The notes below the pieces were generated by a model. The model saw only the letters and a program-made list of their open reading frames with translations, was not told where the DNA came from and did not search any database. The position numbers and the translations under genes were made by a program. This document shows, one piece after another, positions 16,818-26,283 of a DNA stretch of 64,000 bases (position 1 is its first letter; each line of letters begins with the position of its first letter). The stretch comes from Proteus vulgaris (lineage in GTDB: Bacteria; Pseudomonadota; Gammaproteobacteria; Enterobacterales; Enterobacteriaceae): the NCBI RefSeq assembly GCF_023100685.1, contig NZ_CP090064.1, positions 2,046,001 to 2,110,000 on the forward strand. Direction: 5' to 3'.

Positions 16818-19463
16818 TCAAAGCAAACTCAATGTATTTACTCGTCCATTATCCCAATTAAAATGCACTAAACGCCCTGTGTTATCGAAAAAATACCACT
16901 GGTTAAACTCATGACGATAACTGGGTGTAAATTTTGTCGGCCACTTTAATTCAAAGCTACAGTGATTTTTATTATTGTATAAACGAAAGATCGTTAATTC
17001 ATCTTTTTGCCAATCAATTAGTTTCGCTGTTCTTGACGTTAAATGAAAAGATTGCTGTTCTTCAATAGATTGAGTATTAGGCAGCTGTAAACGTTGGGTA
17101 TAGTGTGAATTTGCTGATGTGAGCACGCATTTATCATGCTTTACACCATAATATGAGTTAGACATAAGATCATATTTTAATCCCTCATTTAAATGATGAG
17201 GCAGGTTTTCTCGTTGAGTTAATCGACGTTCAGGTAAAATATACGACCAGCGTTCTTTGGGTTCACTATTAATTAGCCAATGCTCAGTATCATTGTGGCG
17301 CAGAAGCTCAACAACATCACCATTCAAGGTATCTACATTCCAAACGATTTTAAAGTCACCTTTAGTATCAACAACCTGTACCGTATTATTAATGGCAATA
17401 GTCCAAAAAATACCATCAAAAATACGAGTAAAAACAGTGCATTTCAATGTACCAAGCTCTTGAATGGACTGTGTTGTGAGTGCTAATGAATTAATTTGGA
17501 AATAATCGCCTCTAGGTGCTAATAATAAAGCGCTTTGGTGGTTTTCTGCGATAACAATATGATAAGTTGGCGTTAAATTATACCAAATTTTTTTCCCTGC
17601 TTTATCGGTTAATAACACCCCAGATTCACCTAACGCAATAAGATATCGGTGATCACTTAAGGCAATCACATCATAAATTGCGTAAAGGCCTTGTTCGGGA
17701 ATAGTCGCTGAAATAAAGTGATTTTGCGCATCTAATGAATAGCGTTTAGCCTCTGGAATATCACTATGAGGTATATCTGTTTTTAATAGTTTATTGGTAC
17801 TTTTATGAATAAGTTGGCTAATTTCTTTTTTTTCTAGCACAGAATTAGCACCATATTGATCAACAATAATGGGTCGAATAAGTTGATTAATTAGTTGTTC
17901 TGTTAATTTAGTCTGCTTAGGTAATGCTAATAGCTCTCTTGCTAAAATGGCGCGTTGAATAGTTGCAAGAGGATCGTTACATGTCTTTTTAATATCACTT
18001 TGATATAAATGGAAAGTATCAGGTAATAAAAATATTGATTTCACAAGACTGCGTAGGCTTAATTCTCCACCAGCTTGATAGGCAATTTCTAACCAATGCT
18101 TGGCTTTATTGTGGCTGTCCTCATTGTTTAATTGCCAGATAACATCGATAGCTTGTAAATAATCTTCACAGTCCACCAGATATTCAGCCCACTCTTCACG
18201 CATTTTATCTGCAATATCAGGATGTTTTTCTTGTAACTGTAATACGACGTAGGAAAAAGTATTGTGTAGGCGAGCATAAATAACAGCAGAATCAATATCG
18301 CCCGCTAAGCAATATAAACGAATAATACGATCAGGCCGCATTCCCCACATCCGCGCCAGTTCCGCAGCATGTTGATAGCGCTGAAAGCTTTCTAAATAAC
18401 TCAGTGCTTCTTCTTTTTCTTGTAACAATTCAGCGAGAACAAATAGTGCTTCTTCATTACAACCAGCTTTATCTAGCTTTATAAACTGTTGACGATAAAG
18501 TTGTTTTAAATAATTTTGCAGTTCATCTCCAAAATAAAGACTTTTACGCCCTTGTTGATTGGCTGATATTTCCAGTTTATTTCGCCCTTTTAATCTCCCC
18601 AAATAAGGTGAAGGCGTTGTTTCTTGGTTTTCTTGATATTGACTAAGCGGAATACCATGGCGCAATGCTTGATCGACATTACCGTCTTCAAACATTTTCA
18701 TCATTTTTTTAATGTAATCAGCCTGCTGTTTACTCATTACAGACGCTAAGCCGCTTTTTACTGAGAGTTTATTTAGCCAGCGTTGCCATGGGGATAATTG
18801 AATTGTTTTTTCAGGCGAATAAGGCATAGCTTCATGATTTTGAGGTGTCAGAAGTTTATTAATGATTTTCTGAGTCAGTGATAATGACGTTTTTACGCGA
18901 GGTGTCTGTGTTTGAGACGATGACGAAGTATTTTCAAATACCGTTTTTATAAATTGTTTTTGTTTATCATCTGCCAGTGGAATATTGTCACCTATAATCG
19001 TTCTAATATTTTTCTCTTCTGACAAGGCTTGGGGTTTTATTTCATACAGACTGGCGTAGTTATCTGTTTCTTCAAAATTAATCTCTTTTATATCGAGATA
19101 ATTAGCAAGTGATAGAGGTTCAGCTTGTGAAAATAGAAGCGTTGTTACAACACCACTACGAACTAAAGCAAGATCTGCATAAGGCAGTTTTTTTATCTCA
19201 TCATTATCTAAAGGTGCTGTGCTATAAAGGCGACCGTAACGAATTAAAGGCCATCCTTCAATGGATGAGCAATTCACCGTTTTATTTTCAGTAAAACAGA
19301 GAACATCCCCTTGTTCGAATCGATAAATACGACAATTAGCTTGCCAATGTTTTATTAAATAAGTCAGCCGTTGAGTCTCGTTAAACCAGTCATTCGGCAG
19401 CCATAAACCTTCGATTTGACGATATCCTAATAACATTGGATGACGAATATAATCATTATGCAT
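16818..19463 (-). CDS. bpX6-like protein with helical middle and C-terminal beta-propeller
   Basis: An 881-residue protein, the last gene of the long operon. The first ~190 residues resemble the bpX6 domain of MoxR-vWA-beta-propeller ternary systems (my recollection of the family; not searched). Residues about 320-480 are a helical-repeat region with TPR/HEAT-like pairs (EEALFVLAELLQEKEEALSYL, DCEDYLQAIDVIWQL). The C-terminal ~300 residues look like a WD-type propeller (YAIYDVIALSDHRYLIALG, HWLINSEPKERWSYILP). No signal peptide, so cytoplasmic. The ATG at 19463 overlaps the preceding stop by eight bases, with AAGGTGAT upstream; this indicates translational coupling. Probable role: substrate-binding adaptor or scaffold for the MoxR/vWA pair. 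Confidence 0.72.
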   Translation of the reverse strand: MHNDYIRHPMLLGYRQIEGLWLPNDWFNETQRLTYLIKHWQANCRIYRFEQGDVLCFTENKTVNCSSIEGWPLIRYGRLYSTAPLDNDEIKKLPYADLALVRSGVVTTLLFSQAEPLSLANYLDIKEINFEETDNYASLYEIKPQALSEEKNIRTIIGDNIPLADDKQKQFIKTVFENTSSSSQTQTPRVKTSLSLTQKIINKLLTPQNHEAMPYSPEKTIQLSPWQRWLNKLSVKSGLASVMSKQQADYIKKMMKMFEDGNVDQALRHGIPLSQYQENQETTPSPYLGRLKGRNKLEISANQQGRKSLYFGDELQNYLKQLYRQQFIKLDKAGCNEEALFVLAELLQEKEEALSYLESFQRYQHAAELARMWGMRPDRIIRLYCLAGDIDSAVIYARLHNTFSYVVLQLQEKHPDIADKMREEWAEYLVDCEDYLQAIDVIWQLNNEDSHNKAKHWLEIAYQAGGELSLRSLVKSIFLLPDTFHLYQSDIKKTCNDPLATIQRAILARELLALPKQTKLTEQLINQLIRPIIVDQYGANSVLEKKEISQLIHKSTNKLLKTDIPHSDIPEAKRYSLDAQNHFISATIPEQGLYAIYDVIALSDHRYLIALGESGVLLTDKAGKKIWYNLTPTYHIVIAENHQSALLLAPRGDYFQINSLALTTQSIQELGTLKCTVFTRIFDGIFWTIAINNTVQVVDTKGDFKIVWNVDTLNGDVVELLRHNDTEHWLINSEPKERWSYILPERRLTQRENLPHHLNEGLKYDLMSNSYYGVKHDKCVLTSANSHYTQRLQLPNTQSIEEQQSFHLTSRTAKLIDWQKDELTIFRLYNNKNHCSFELKWPTKFTPSYRHEFNQWYFFDNTGRLVHFNWDNGRVNTLSLL

Positions 19464-21369
19464 TTTGGATATCACCTTCTTGTGCAATGGTATACAGATT
19501 TAGGCGTAATTGTTTTTGGTATACATCATAAACAACGACTTGTGCATGATCCGTTAATGCAGCAAAAAGGCCTTTAGAGGGGCTAAATGAGTAACGTGTA
19601 AACGGATTATCTGCACGATATAAGATTTCTATCTCACCTTTTGAATAATTGGCAATATTTCGTTTGTTTGGGCTGATCATCAAAATATTTAAGGTGGTTA
19701 AATCTTCTTCTGAGGAGCCATCGAGTGTTGGATAAAAAAGCCCTATACCTTGCCATCCTTGAGGTAAATCTATTTGATAGCCATAAACCTCATCAATTTC
19801 CATATTATAAACATGCCAACTTTGTCGATTAGTGCCTAATGAAATGGCGCAAGATACGGATTTAGAACCATCAGTATATTTATGGCGATAAGCAAATAAG
19901 ACAGCTCTTTGATAGGAAATAAATTGAGTAAAATAGAGTCGATGTTGGTATTTATTTCGAGAAAAGTCTGCACCAGTAACCATTTGGACTAATTCACTAC
20001 TGCCATTGAGATAAATATACACAAGTAGGTTGTCTGCTATTTTCTCTATGCCAAGGACTTTCTCTTCAACAATCTTAAAGCTATTTTTTTCTTCAGCATA
20101 AATATTGGATGAGAAAGCGACTAACCGCCTTGCTCTATCATGAACAAATAAACTGGTATATTCTCGATTAGATAAATAAGCACTGGTAAGCGTATTACCT
20201 CGCCCAATACCCGCAGAGAACTCTTCATCGGAAGGTCGAGGTATATAAGAGAGTTTGGGTAATTGCCAAAAATAGAGGCCATTGTTATTGGAAAGTAATG
20301 CACCTACCTTTTTCCCATGACACTGTAACGCTAAAATAGTGTAACCATCAGGATATATTTGGTATACAAACGTTTTTTTAAGTGAACTGTTTGGATTTAA
20401 TCTATTGAGCGGTGGGATTTTAATAACCATTAATCCGGGTTTACCTAATAAAGTGACACCAACCGCACTACCATGAAATGAGATAACGGGTGAAAACATC
20501 AGTGATATTTTGTGTTCATGTTGATGTGTATTTTGCACAGAAGGCGGTCTTAATTGCCCTTTCAATAATTGTGAACTTAATGCTTTAGGTGGCGTTGGCA
20601 ATACAATATGGCGTTGAAAATGAGGCGTGCGAATTTTGACATCAATCGTTTTATTGAAACAATCATCTGCCATTAATTCGATATGATGACTTGATGCAGT
20701 CTGTTTCAATATAAGTTGTTTTAATATAGATTGTTGATGAGCGCCCGTAACTAACCAAATCTCACCGTTTTGCACATCTATATCTTCAGCAATAACGTTT
20801 TGCCAATGTGTAATATTTTCGTTTAAAACAGGCGAATAAGTCCGACGTGTCAATAATTCGTATAGATCATTAATGCTGTTTAACGGCATTAATGGAATGA
20901 TTGATTGCAACGTTCCCCACATTAATGTGCAACCCACTTTTTCTGCCCGTTGTGCCAGTATAATAAGCATTGCAATATGCACTAAGCGGCATTCACCTAG
21001 TTGCGAAATACCCGTATCAAAAAGTACGGTGATCTGATTTAAAGATTGTTGGGATTTATAGTTTGGTGCCAAAAAGAGATGTTCTGCATTAATGGCACGT
21101 CTCATAAATTCATCAGGCACTTCATCAGCCATTAACCATTCACTAAGTAGCAGGTTCTGATAATCCCCTTTACGCTGTATTTGCCCTATACCATCTTGTT
21201 CAGGTAAACCACCGAGTTGCTTTCCCTGTACAGGACCTAATGCACGACTTAGACGTTGTAATAGATCAGAAAAGGCAGGAATTAATTCAGGATCTAACCA
21301 GCTAAGCCAAGTTTGCCAAGGTTGTAGCGCTTTGGGCAACGTGGTGGGTTGTGTTGTGGGTAATGACAT
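19456..21369 (-). CDS. vWA-like protein fused to a beta-propeller
   Basis: A 637-residue cytoplasmic protein. Residues about 110-270 look like a von Willebrand A domain: ITVLFDTGISQLGE supplies the first MIDAS strand, but as DxGxS (Asp118, Ser122) instead of DxSxS, so metal binding may be reduced. Residues about 285-630 are a run of beta-rich repeats (GYTILALQCHGKKVGALL, SLFVHDRARRLVAFSS, FSPSKGLFAALTDHAQVVVYDVY) typical of a WD40-like propeller. vWA proteins normally work with a MoxR ATPase as client or adaptor, and the MoxR gene lies two genes upstream. It starts 33 bases after the small gene and overlaps the next one. Confidence 0.75.
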   Translation of the reverse strand: MSLPTTQPTTLPKALQPWQTWLSWLDPELIPAFSDLLQRLSRALGPVQGKQLGGLPEQDGIGQIQRKGDYQNLLLSEWLMADEVPDEFMRRAINAEHLFLAPNYKSQQSLNQITVLFDTGISQLGECRLVHIAMLIILAQRAEKVGCTLMWGTLQSIIPLMPLNSINDLYELLTRRTYSPVLNENITHWQNVIAEDIDVQNGEIWLVTGAHQQSILKQLILKQTASSHHIELMADDCFNKTIDVKIRTPHFQRHIVLPTPPKALSSQLLKGQLRPPSVQNTHQHEHKISLMFSPVISFHGSAVGVTLLGKPGLMVIKIPPLNRLNPNSSLKKTFVYQIYPDGYTILALQCHGKKVGALLSNNNGLYFWQLPKLSYIPRPSDEEFSAGIGRGNTLTSAYLSNREYTSLFVHDRARRLVAFSSNIYAEEKNSFKIVEEKVLGIEKIADNLLVYIYLNGSSELVQMVTGADFSRNKYQHRLYFTQFISYQRAVLFAYRHKYTDGSKSVSCAISLGTNRQSWHVYNMEIDEVYGYQIDLPQGWQGIGLFYPTLDGSSEEDLTTLNILMISPNKRNIANYSKGEIEILYRADNPFTRYSFSPSKGLFAALTDHAQVVVYDVYQKQLRLNLYTIAQEGDIQNA

Positions 21370-21402
21370 GATGATAAACCGATCCTTGTATCACATTATA
21401 TT

Positions 21403-21831
21403 TCACTCAAAACACAATTGGGTGAGTGTATCCCGTAGCGTTGGTGTTAACGTCCACTGATTATCTAAAGGGATCACCGTTTGAGGTGATGGTAAAAGTA
21501 ATAGTGGTTGGCGTTTAAAATGTTGCACTAAGGCTTGCTCCACCAGCCCATTAGGTAATAAAAGCTGTTGATGTATAGGGAGCCATAATTTTGCTGTTTC
21601 AGTAGACGGTGCGATCAGCGTTATATTTTCAGCCCAAGGTAAATCAGTCTGTTTTCCTAACACAATAAGCCGATGTTGACTGGTGATCACTTTTAGCCGT
21701 TGTTGCTGAACATCAGGTAAATGAATAATGCGCTCAATAAGCTGTTTAGCCGTTACACCTGTTGCAAACACCCCTTGTGGTTTAGTGGGCGTTGCATTAG
21801 GTTGCCAAGTCAGTGGAAATGTTAGGCTCAT
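21403..21831 (-). CDS. Small partner protein of the MoxR/vWA system (bpX-like, tentative)
   Basis: A 142-residue soluble protein. Its position, overlapping the MoxR stop by four bases (ATGA) and followed at 33 bases by the vWA gene, shows it belongs to the ternary module. The repeated pattern of short strands and the pieces LWLPIHQQLLLPNGL and QPLLLLPSPQTVIPL remind me of one of the small bpX families, but I cannot name which one. No catalytic motif, signal peptide or membrane segment is visible. Confidence 0.55.
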   Translation of the reverse strand: MSLTFPLTWQPNATPTKPQGVFATGVTAKQLIERIIHLPDVQQQRLKVITSQHRLIVLGKQTDLPWAENITLIAPSTETAKLWLPIHQQLLLPNGLVEQALVQHFKRQPLLLLPSPQTVIPLDNQWTLTPTLRDTLTQLCFE

Positions 21832-22946
21832 AATAAGTGACTAAACTGTATCGCTAATTGGGTACGTAATGTGGCAAGCTCTTCACTTAACATCTCTGTC
21901 GAAAAATTCGCATCTATTTCTCGTAACGTCAGTTCAATATCCGCTTTAGAAACAGGTTGTGCATTTAGAACATCTGTTGCTCTTTCAATTAAACGGTTCA
22001 TACGAGATTGAGGTTGTAATGTTGCCTCTTCTACGGAGCTAAATAACCGAGAATTCATTGAAAGTGAAAGTTCTTGTCGTAAGATTTCACGTCCTTGTTG
22101 TTGCGCATCTTCAGTAGGCAGTACATACAGTAAAGGCCAGAGATCTTGCGCTGTCGCAATCTCTCGATTATTGAGTACGGTTGCGGCAGCAATAAGACGC
22201 TGAACACGAACAATACGTCTATCTGAAAGCGTGATTCCTGCATTTCTTAATGAACGCACAGCATTCGCAATTAACGGTCTGACTTGTGTTAAATCGACAT
22301 TTTTCACTGCAAGGTGTAGTTCATCTAATCGCATAATATCGAGTTGCACTGAAAGTGGAGTCAAACTTGAGGCCCATCCGCCTTCAAGCATAGCTTCTAA
22401 TTGGTGATTGGGTGCAGGATCTATAAAAAGATGAATAAGAAAGCGATCTGAGAATGCGGCAAGGTTTGGATCATCAGGCAAACTATTAGCAGCACCAATA
22501 CACACTTTTAATGGACTAATAATATCGGTATGACCACGTTTAAATCGGCGTTCATTTAAAATACCTAATAAGGTGTTTAAAATCGCAGTCGATCCTAGAA
22601 AGACTTCATCAAGAAACACGATATCTGCTTCAGGTAACATTCCTGTGATATCGGTTTCAACTTTACCTTCTTTGAGTTTTTTGAGATCAACCGCCCCAAA
22701 TAGCTCAGAAGGCTCGGTAAAGCGCCCTAAAAGATATTCGAAATATCGCCCACCCAATGTTTGAGAAACTCTACGTACAACAGCACTTTTTGCGGTTCCT
22801 GGAGGGCCAATAACTAGCAAATGCTCCTGAGCAACGGCAGCTAAAACAACTAACTCAGCAAGTTGTTCACGGCCAATCATACCTTGTGTTGAGCATTGTA
22901 TAGCTTTACGAATGCTATCGATAATTCCATTTATATGTGATGTCAT
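21828..22946 (-). CDS. MoxR-family AAA+ ATPase
   Basis: A 372-residue cytoplasmic AAA+ ATPase of the MoxR/RavA type: Walker A GPPGTAKS (about residue 50), the MoxR signature GRFTEPSELFG, Walker B IVFLDEVF, sensor AANSLPDD and a C-terminal lid with SDRRIVRVQRL. MoxR proteins remodel or activate partners that carry a vWA domain, and a vWA-like protein is encoded just downstream. ATG at 22946 is used; a GTG at 22958 would add four residues. There is no strong Shine-Dalgarno at either. About 115 bases separate it from ptuB, the largest gap in this operon. Confidence 0.9.
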   Translation of the reverse strand: MTSHINGIIDSIRKAIQCSTQGMIGREQLAELVVLAAVAQEHLLVIGPPGTAKSAVVRRVSQTLGGRYFEYLLGRFTEPSELFGAVDLKKLKEGKVETDITGMLPEADIVFLDEVFLGSTAILNTLLGILNERRFKRGHTDIISPLKVCIGAANSLPDDPNLAAFSDRFLIHLFIDPAPNHQLEAMLEGGWASSLTPLSVQLDIMRLDELHLAVKNVDLTQVRPLIANAVRSLRNAGITLSDRRIVRVQRLIAAATVLNNREIATAQDLWPLLYVLPTEDAQQQGREILRQELSLSMNSRLFSSVEEATLQPQSRMNRLIERATDVLNAQPVSKADIELTLREIDANFSTEMLSEELATLRTQLAIQFSHLL

Positions 22947-23061
22947 ATGTTTATGCACAAATTAAGAGTTTAACGACGAGATACCTGCATTATGCTTGTT
23001 GCAAAAAAAGTATTACTTGAGCCACAAGCTGAAAGTAAAAGTGTAGAGTCATTCAGTAGCA

Positions 23062-23736
23062 CTAGTTATCACTAGTCTCACTTATTTCATCTAATTTATC
23101 ACTCAAAATACTATCACATTGGATCATGCCATCCCATACTGCTGAAAATGGATATGATGGATTTCTCATATTAATAATAAATTTTTTAGATCTATTTATT
23201 TCATCCGGATGGTCATTCCCTTTTATAATCTTCATTTTGTGAAGCATAAATAAGTAATAATTTTCATTAATATCATTTTGTAGTGTTTGTTTACTTAATT
23301 TTCTGGTAGGTGTGTTATCTTGATTACAACACAGATTGATTAATTTGATGGTTTCTAATAGTTCTTCAGAGGGATCCTGTTGTTTTTCACTAGCGATGAT
23401 TTTCCAGTGCGGGCAATATTCCAATTTAATAAAAATATTATCAGAAATAATAAAATCTTCTGAACAGCAATCTATTGTTGATTCAAAATCATCAGATTTA
23501 ATGCTATTACATCGTTCACATGATAAAAATAAATTATTCCAGTCATATTTTATATTATCATCACCTCGATGTGGAACCCTGTGTTCCACTCTGGGTGATT
23601 GTAAGTTCTTAGTTTCACATATATAGCATTTTCCATGAAACATTTTATTTAATGCTTCTATTATTTCAGGTGATTTGTAATTTGTTTTATCTCTACAACC
23701 TTGAGGTGTGATATTATCTCTTTTTGTATTAAACAT
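23062..23736 (-). CDS. ptuB: PtuB-like HNH endonuclease of a Septu-type defence system
   Basis: A 224-residue HNH nuclease of the retron/Septu-associated type. Zinc-binding and catalytic residues are visible in order (numbered from the GTG two codons upstream): Cys39-x2-Cys42, Glu53-His54 (EHRVPH), Trp68-Asn-Asn-Leu, Cys75-x2-Cys78-Asn. In Septu, the ATPase PtuA and nuclease PtuB form a complex that protects against phages. The ATG at 23736, with AGGTGA upstream, starts three bases past the ptuA stop; the GTG at 23742 is an alternative. Its base composition is visibly more AT-rich than the genes on either side, suggesting recent gain. Which Septu subtype it belongs to is not settled. Confidence 0.82.
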   Translation of the reverse strand: MFNTKRDNITPQGCRDKTNYKSPEIIEALNKMFHGKCYICETKNLQSPRVEHRVPHRGDDNIKYDWNNLFLSCERCNSIKSDDFESTIDCCSEDFIISDNIFIKLEYCPHWKIIASEKQQDPSEELLETIKLINLCCNQDNTPTRKLSKQTLQNDINENYYLFMLHKMKIIKGNDHPDEINRSKKFIINMRNPSYPFSAVWDGMIQCDSILSDKLDEISETSDN

Positions 23737-23738
23737 AA

Positions 23739-24971
23739 TCACTCACCTATATACATATTTAACGCTGTATAATATATTGCTTTTGATTCAGAATCTAAAA
23801 TGCTTAATGAAGATTCTAATTCTGAAAAAATAGAGCTCAATAAATCTTTATCTTTACCTCCAACTTCAATTTGTTCTTTTAATTTTTGTATTTTTTCTCT
23901 CACTGTATTAGGAATAACATCCACATCAAGTATGTTTTTTACTATATTTTCATAAGAATACATGGTTAATGATGGAATGTTTATATTTTTTGTTATGTCA
24001 AAAATAATAAAATCATCACTGGATCCAAGTACAAAAGGTGAATGTGTGGTAATTATAAATTGTATTTTAGGAAAAGTTGATATTAACATAGGTAATACTT
24101 TTCTTTGTATCGATAAATGCAAATGGGCATCTATTTCATCTATTAATACAATACCTTTCATTTTAGAAGGTTCTATTGAGTAAAGGCTTGCCCTAAATAG
24201 TATTTCGGTAAATATATCCAGTATTGCTGAATAGCCAGAAGATAACTCTCTAAATGATGAACTATAATATTGGTCTCTTACTATATACAATTTATAATTT
24301 TCATAATCAAATTCAAAATTAACACGACACTCCATTAAAATAGATATTTTTTCTTCTAATTCACTTATCCATAATGATAATTTATTTGCCTTTTCTTGTT
24401 CATTGTTTTTATTATAAAGCGCTTCTTGCGTATACAAGGTAATGATATAGGATTCTAAATCTTGGTTTGCGTACTTATTTAACATTGCACTTTGATCTAC
24501 TGACAACCAAGATTCTTTTATTTCCGAAATGGGTTTTGTACCATGAGATTCATTGATGCTTATCTGTCTTGATGCTCTGAAATAGAAATAGATAAACTTT
24601 TTGTAATAAGATTCTTTAACCATCTCATCAATATCATCTATTTCTACATTTATTTTGAATTGAAATTCTTTTAATTTTAAATTTTCTTGATCTATACTTT
24701 TCTTATATCTATAATAAGAAGTATAGTCATTTTTTGACTCTGCTTCATTCATCCATTGAGTGTAGTTATCAATATCTCTTTTTATTTTTTCAATAAAATT
24801 ACCAGTCTTGTTAGAGAAAATACTTTCAAAGTAATTATTTATTTCTTGCAATAAAGATGTTTTTCCTGAGCCGTTATTACCTATAATTACTACACTCTTT
24901 TTATCATCTAAATCAATTGAAATGTTTTGTTCTGTAAATGGAATGATGCCATTGATTGACTTTATAATCAT
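23739..24971 (-). CDS. ptuA: PtuA-like ATPase of a Septu-type defence system
   Basis: A 410-residue ATPase of the AAA_21/RecF-like ABC class: Walker A GNNGSGKTS near residue 35, a coiled-coil middle (about residues 50-240), an ABC signature (ELSSGYSAI), Walker B GIVLIDEIDAHLH and the H-loop TTHSPF. Together with the adjoining HNH gene this is the two-gene layout of Septu. The sequence is extremely AT-rich (13 G+C in the 60 bases 24241-24300, against 24 of 60 at 32281-32340 in the LuxE-like gene). It is preceded by a 66-base gap, unlike the tight packing upstream. It could instead be an OLD-like or retron-effector pair without the RT; the HNH partner favours Septu. Confidence 0.83.
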   Translation of the reverse strand: MIIKSINGIIPFTEQNISIDLDDKKSVVIIGNNGSGKTSLLQEINNYFESIFSNKTGNFIEKIKRDIDNYTQWMNEAESKNDYTSYYRYKKSIDQENLKLKEFQFKINVEIDDIDEMVKESYYKKFIYFYFRASRQISINESHGTKPISEIKESWLSVDQSAMLNKYANQDLESYIITLYTQEALYNKNNEQEKANKLSLWISELEEKISILMECRVNFEFDYENYKLYIVRDQYYSSSFRELSSGYSAILDIFTEILFRASLYSIEPSKMKGIVLIDEIDAHLHLSIQRKVLPMLISTFPKIQFIITTHSPFVLGSSDDFIIFDITKNINIPSLTMYSYENIVKNILDVDVIPNTVREKIQKLKEQIEVGGKDKDLLSSIFSELESSLSILDSESKAIYYTALNMYIGE

Positions 24972-25037
24972 ACAGTATTCCTAAAAATCAGCTTAAAAGA
25001 GTATCTTACACAAAATAAAAGGAAAGAGGTTTTTATT

Positions 25038-26279
25038 TTATAATTTTTTGTTCCTTCTCTCAGTGGCAATATCAAATGCCAAGCTTCTTAAATTAGGTGA
25101 ATGATTTATTAATGCACGATGTGTTGACGCTTGGCTGATAAAGGCAAAACTTTTTCCCCAAGGGTGTTGATAACGATCACGTACAATAGGTGCGCGCCAA
25201 TGTTGCAATAATCCTTCTAAAGGCAAGTGATCGTCTCCAACGGTTAATGCTTGAGTAACTAATTGTGGAAATTCACGTTTAATATCTTTGGCTTGTAAAT
25301 ACCAGCGTTCTCTCCCATAAATAGCTGCTTTTAACGTGATATTGTTATCACTCAAATACCACACTTGTGGCACGGATTGTTCATCAGTATTAATTCCTGA
25401 AACCGCATCAGTAAAGCGTTTAGCACATTGTAGATTTTGTGCCAAAGCCTCTCTTACCCGTTGATTCTGTGCTGAACTGATTGATGTTTTATAAGGACCT
25501 AATCGGTAGCGTTCCCAACATGTCTCATCATAGATATCAAAATCACTTAATGCTCTACCGTAGCTATCCATAACCACAGGATTAGGCGGTAAAAGTTGGT
25601 ATACAAAAGGACAACCGCAGACATCATCGGATGAAAAGCCATGAAGATAACCACTTCCGGCATAATAGCCAGTCTCCATCATTGATAACGCTTGGAATGT
25701 ACCGTGCCAAGGTGGGCCAAAGGCATACCATTTCGCCACTAATGCTCTATTTTCTGGTGTGGTATGACGTAACCAATAGCGTATTGCGAGGTTAGACGCG
25801 GATTGTGCAATAAAAATAAAAGGCTGACTCTCGCCAAAAATCGTTTTTAATCGATTAACTTCTCTATCAATAGTATCCACCAGCAATCGATGATCGGCTC
25901 TCCAATCATGAGCAAGGAAAAATAGATCTTGCCCTTCACGATAACCCAATGCGGTTTCAAGTACATCTTTAAGCTCTTGAGTGACAAGTGTGCTCACTAA
26001 ATAAGGGACAATCGAAAAGGCATGCAATTGCTCGGTGGCTAATACGCGAGGTGAATGTTGAGCGTTGGGATGTTCATATTCATAATCACTTTTTGTAAAA
26101 ACACTACGATGATCACCCCAAATAAAGGCCTGCTTTTGTCTATCAAAAAGCTTAGTGCCTAAAATTCCTGGTAAATAGATAATAGGAAGATTGGGTACTT
26201 TATCATCGAGTTGTGCTTTACGAATTTGAGCCGCAATAAGCTGAGCACGGATTAATGACCATCCTCTATTGAGTGGCAT
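25038..26279 (-). CDS. LCAT-like alpha/beta hydrolase
   Basis: A 413-residue protein of the lecithin:cholesterol acyltransferase / phospholipase A type. The oxyanion-side stretch IIYLPGILGTKLF, the DWRADHR element and the nucleophile elbow IAQSASN (Ser160) are in the LCAT order, and GDDHLPLEG with a following His in STHRALI could supply the rest of the triad. Family members transfer or release acyl chains of lipids. No signal peptide is visible, so it is probably cytoplasmic. AGGACG precedes the ATG at 26279, and the gene begins four bases after the radical SAM stop codon. Together with the LuxE, LuxC and acylase genes it suggests lipid or acyl-amide chemistry. Confidence 0.78.
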   Translation of the reverse strand: MPLNRGWSLIRAQLIAAQIRKAQLDDKVPNLPIIYLPGILGTKLFDRQKQAFIWGDHRSVFTKSDYEYEHPNAQHSPRVLATEQLHAFSIVPYLVSTLVTQELKDVLETALGYREGQDLFFLAHDWRADHRLLVDTIDREVNRLKTIFGESQPFIFIAQSASNLAIRYWLRHTTPENRALVAKWYAFGPPWHGTFQALSMMETGYYAGSGYLHGFSSDDVCGCPFVYQLLPPNPVVMDSYGRALSDFDIYDETCWERYRLGPYKTSISSAQNQRVREALAQNLQCAKRFTDAVSGINTDEQSVPQVWYLSDNNITLKAAIYGRERWYLQAKDIKREFPQLVTQALTVGDDHLPLEGLLQHWRAPIVRDRYQHPWGKSFAFISQASTHRALINHSPNLRSLAFDIATERRNKKL

Positions 26280-26283
26280 ATTT

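Noticed and set aside
19144..19151. GTTACAAC (reverse GTTGTAAC), the core of a Tus-binding Ter site
   Set aside because: The bases around the core do not fit the Ter consensus, and it lies in the coding part of the bpX6-like gene. The TTGTAAC and TTGTAAT strings near 41523 and 41765 fail likewise.
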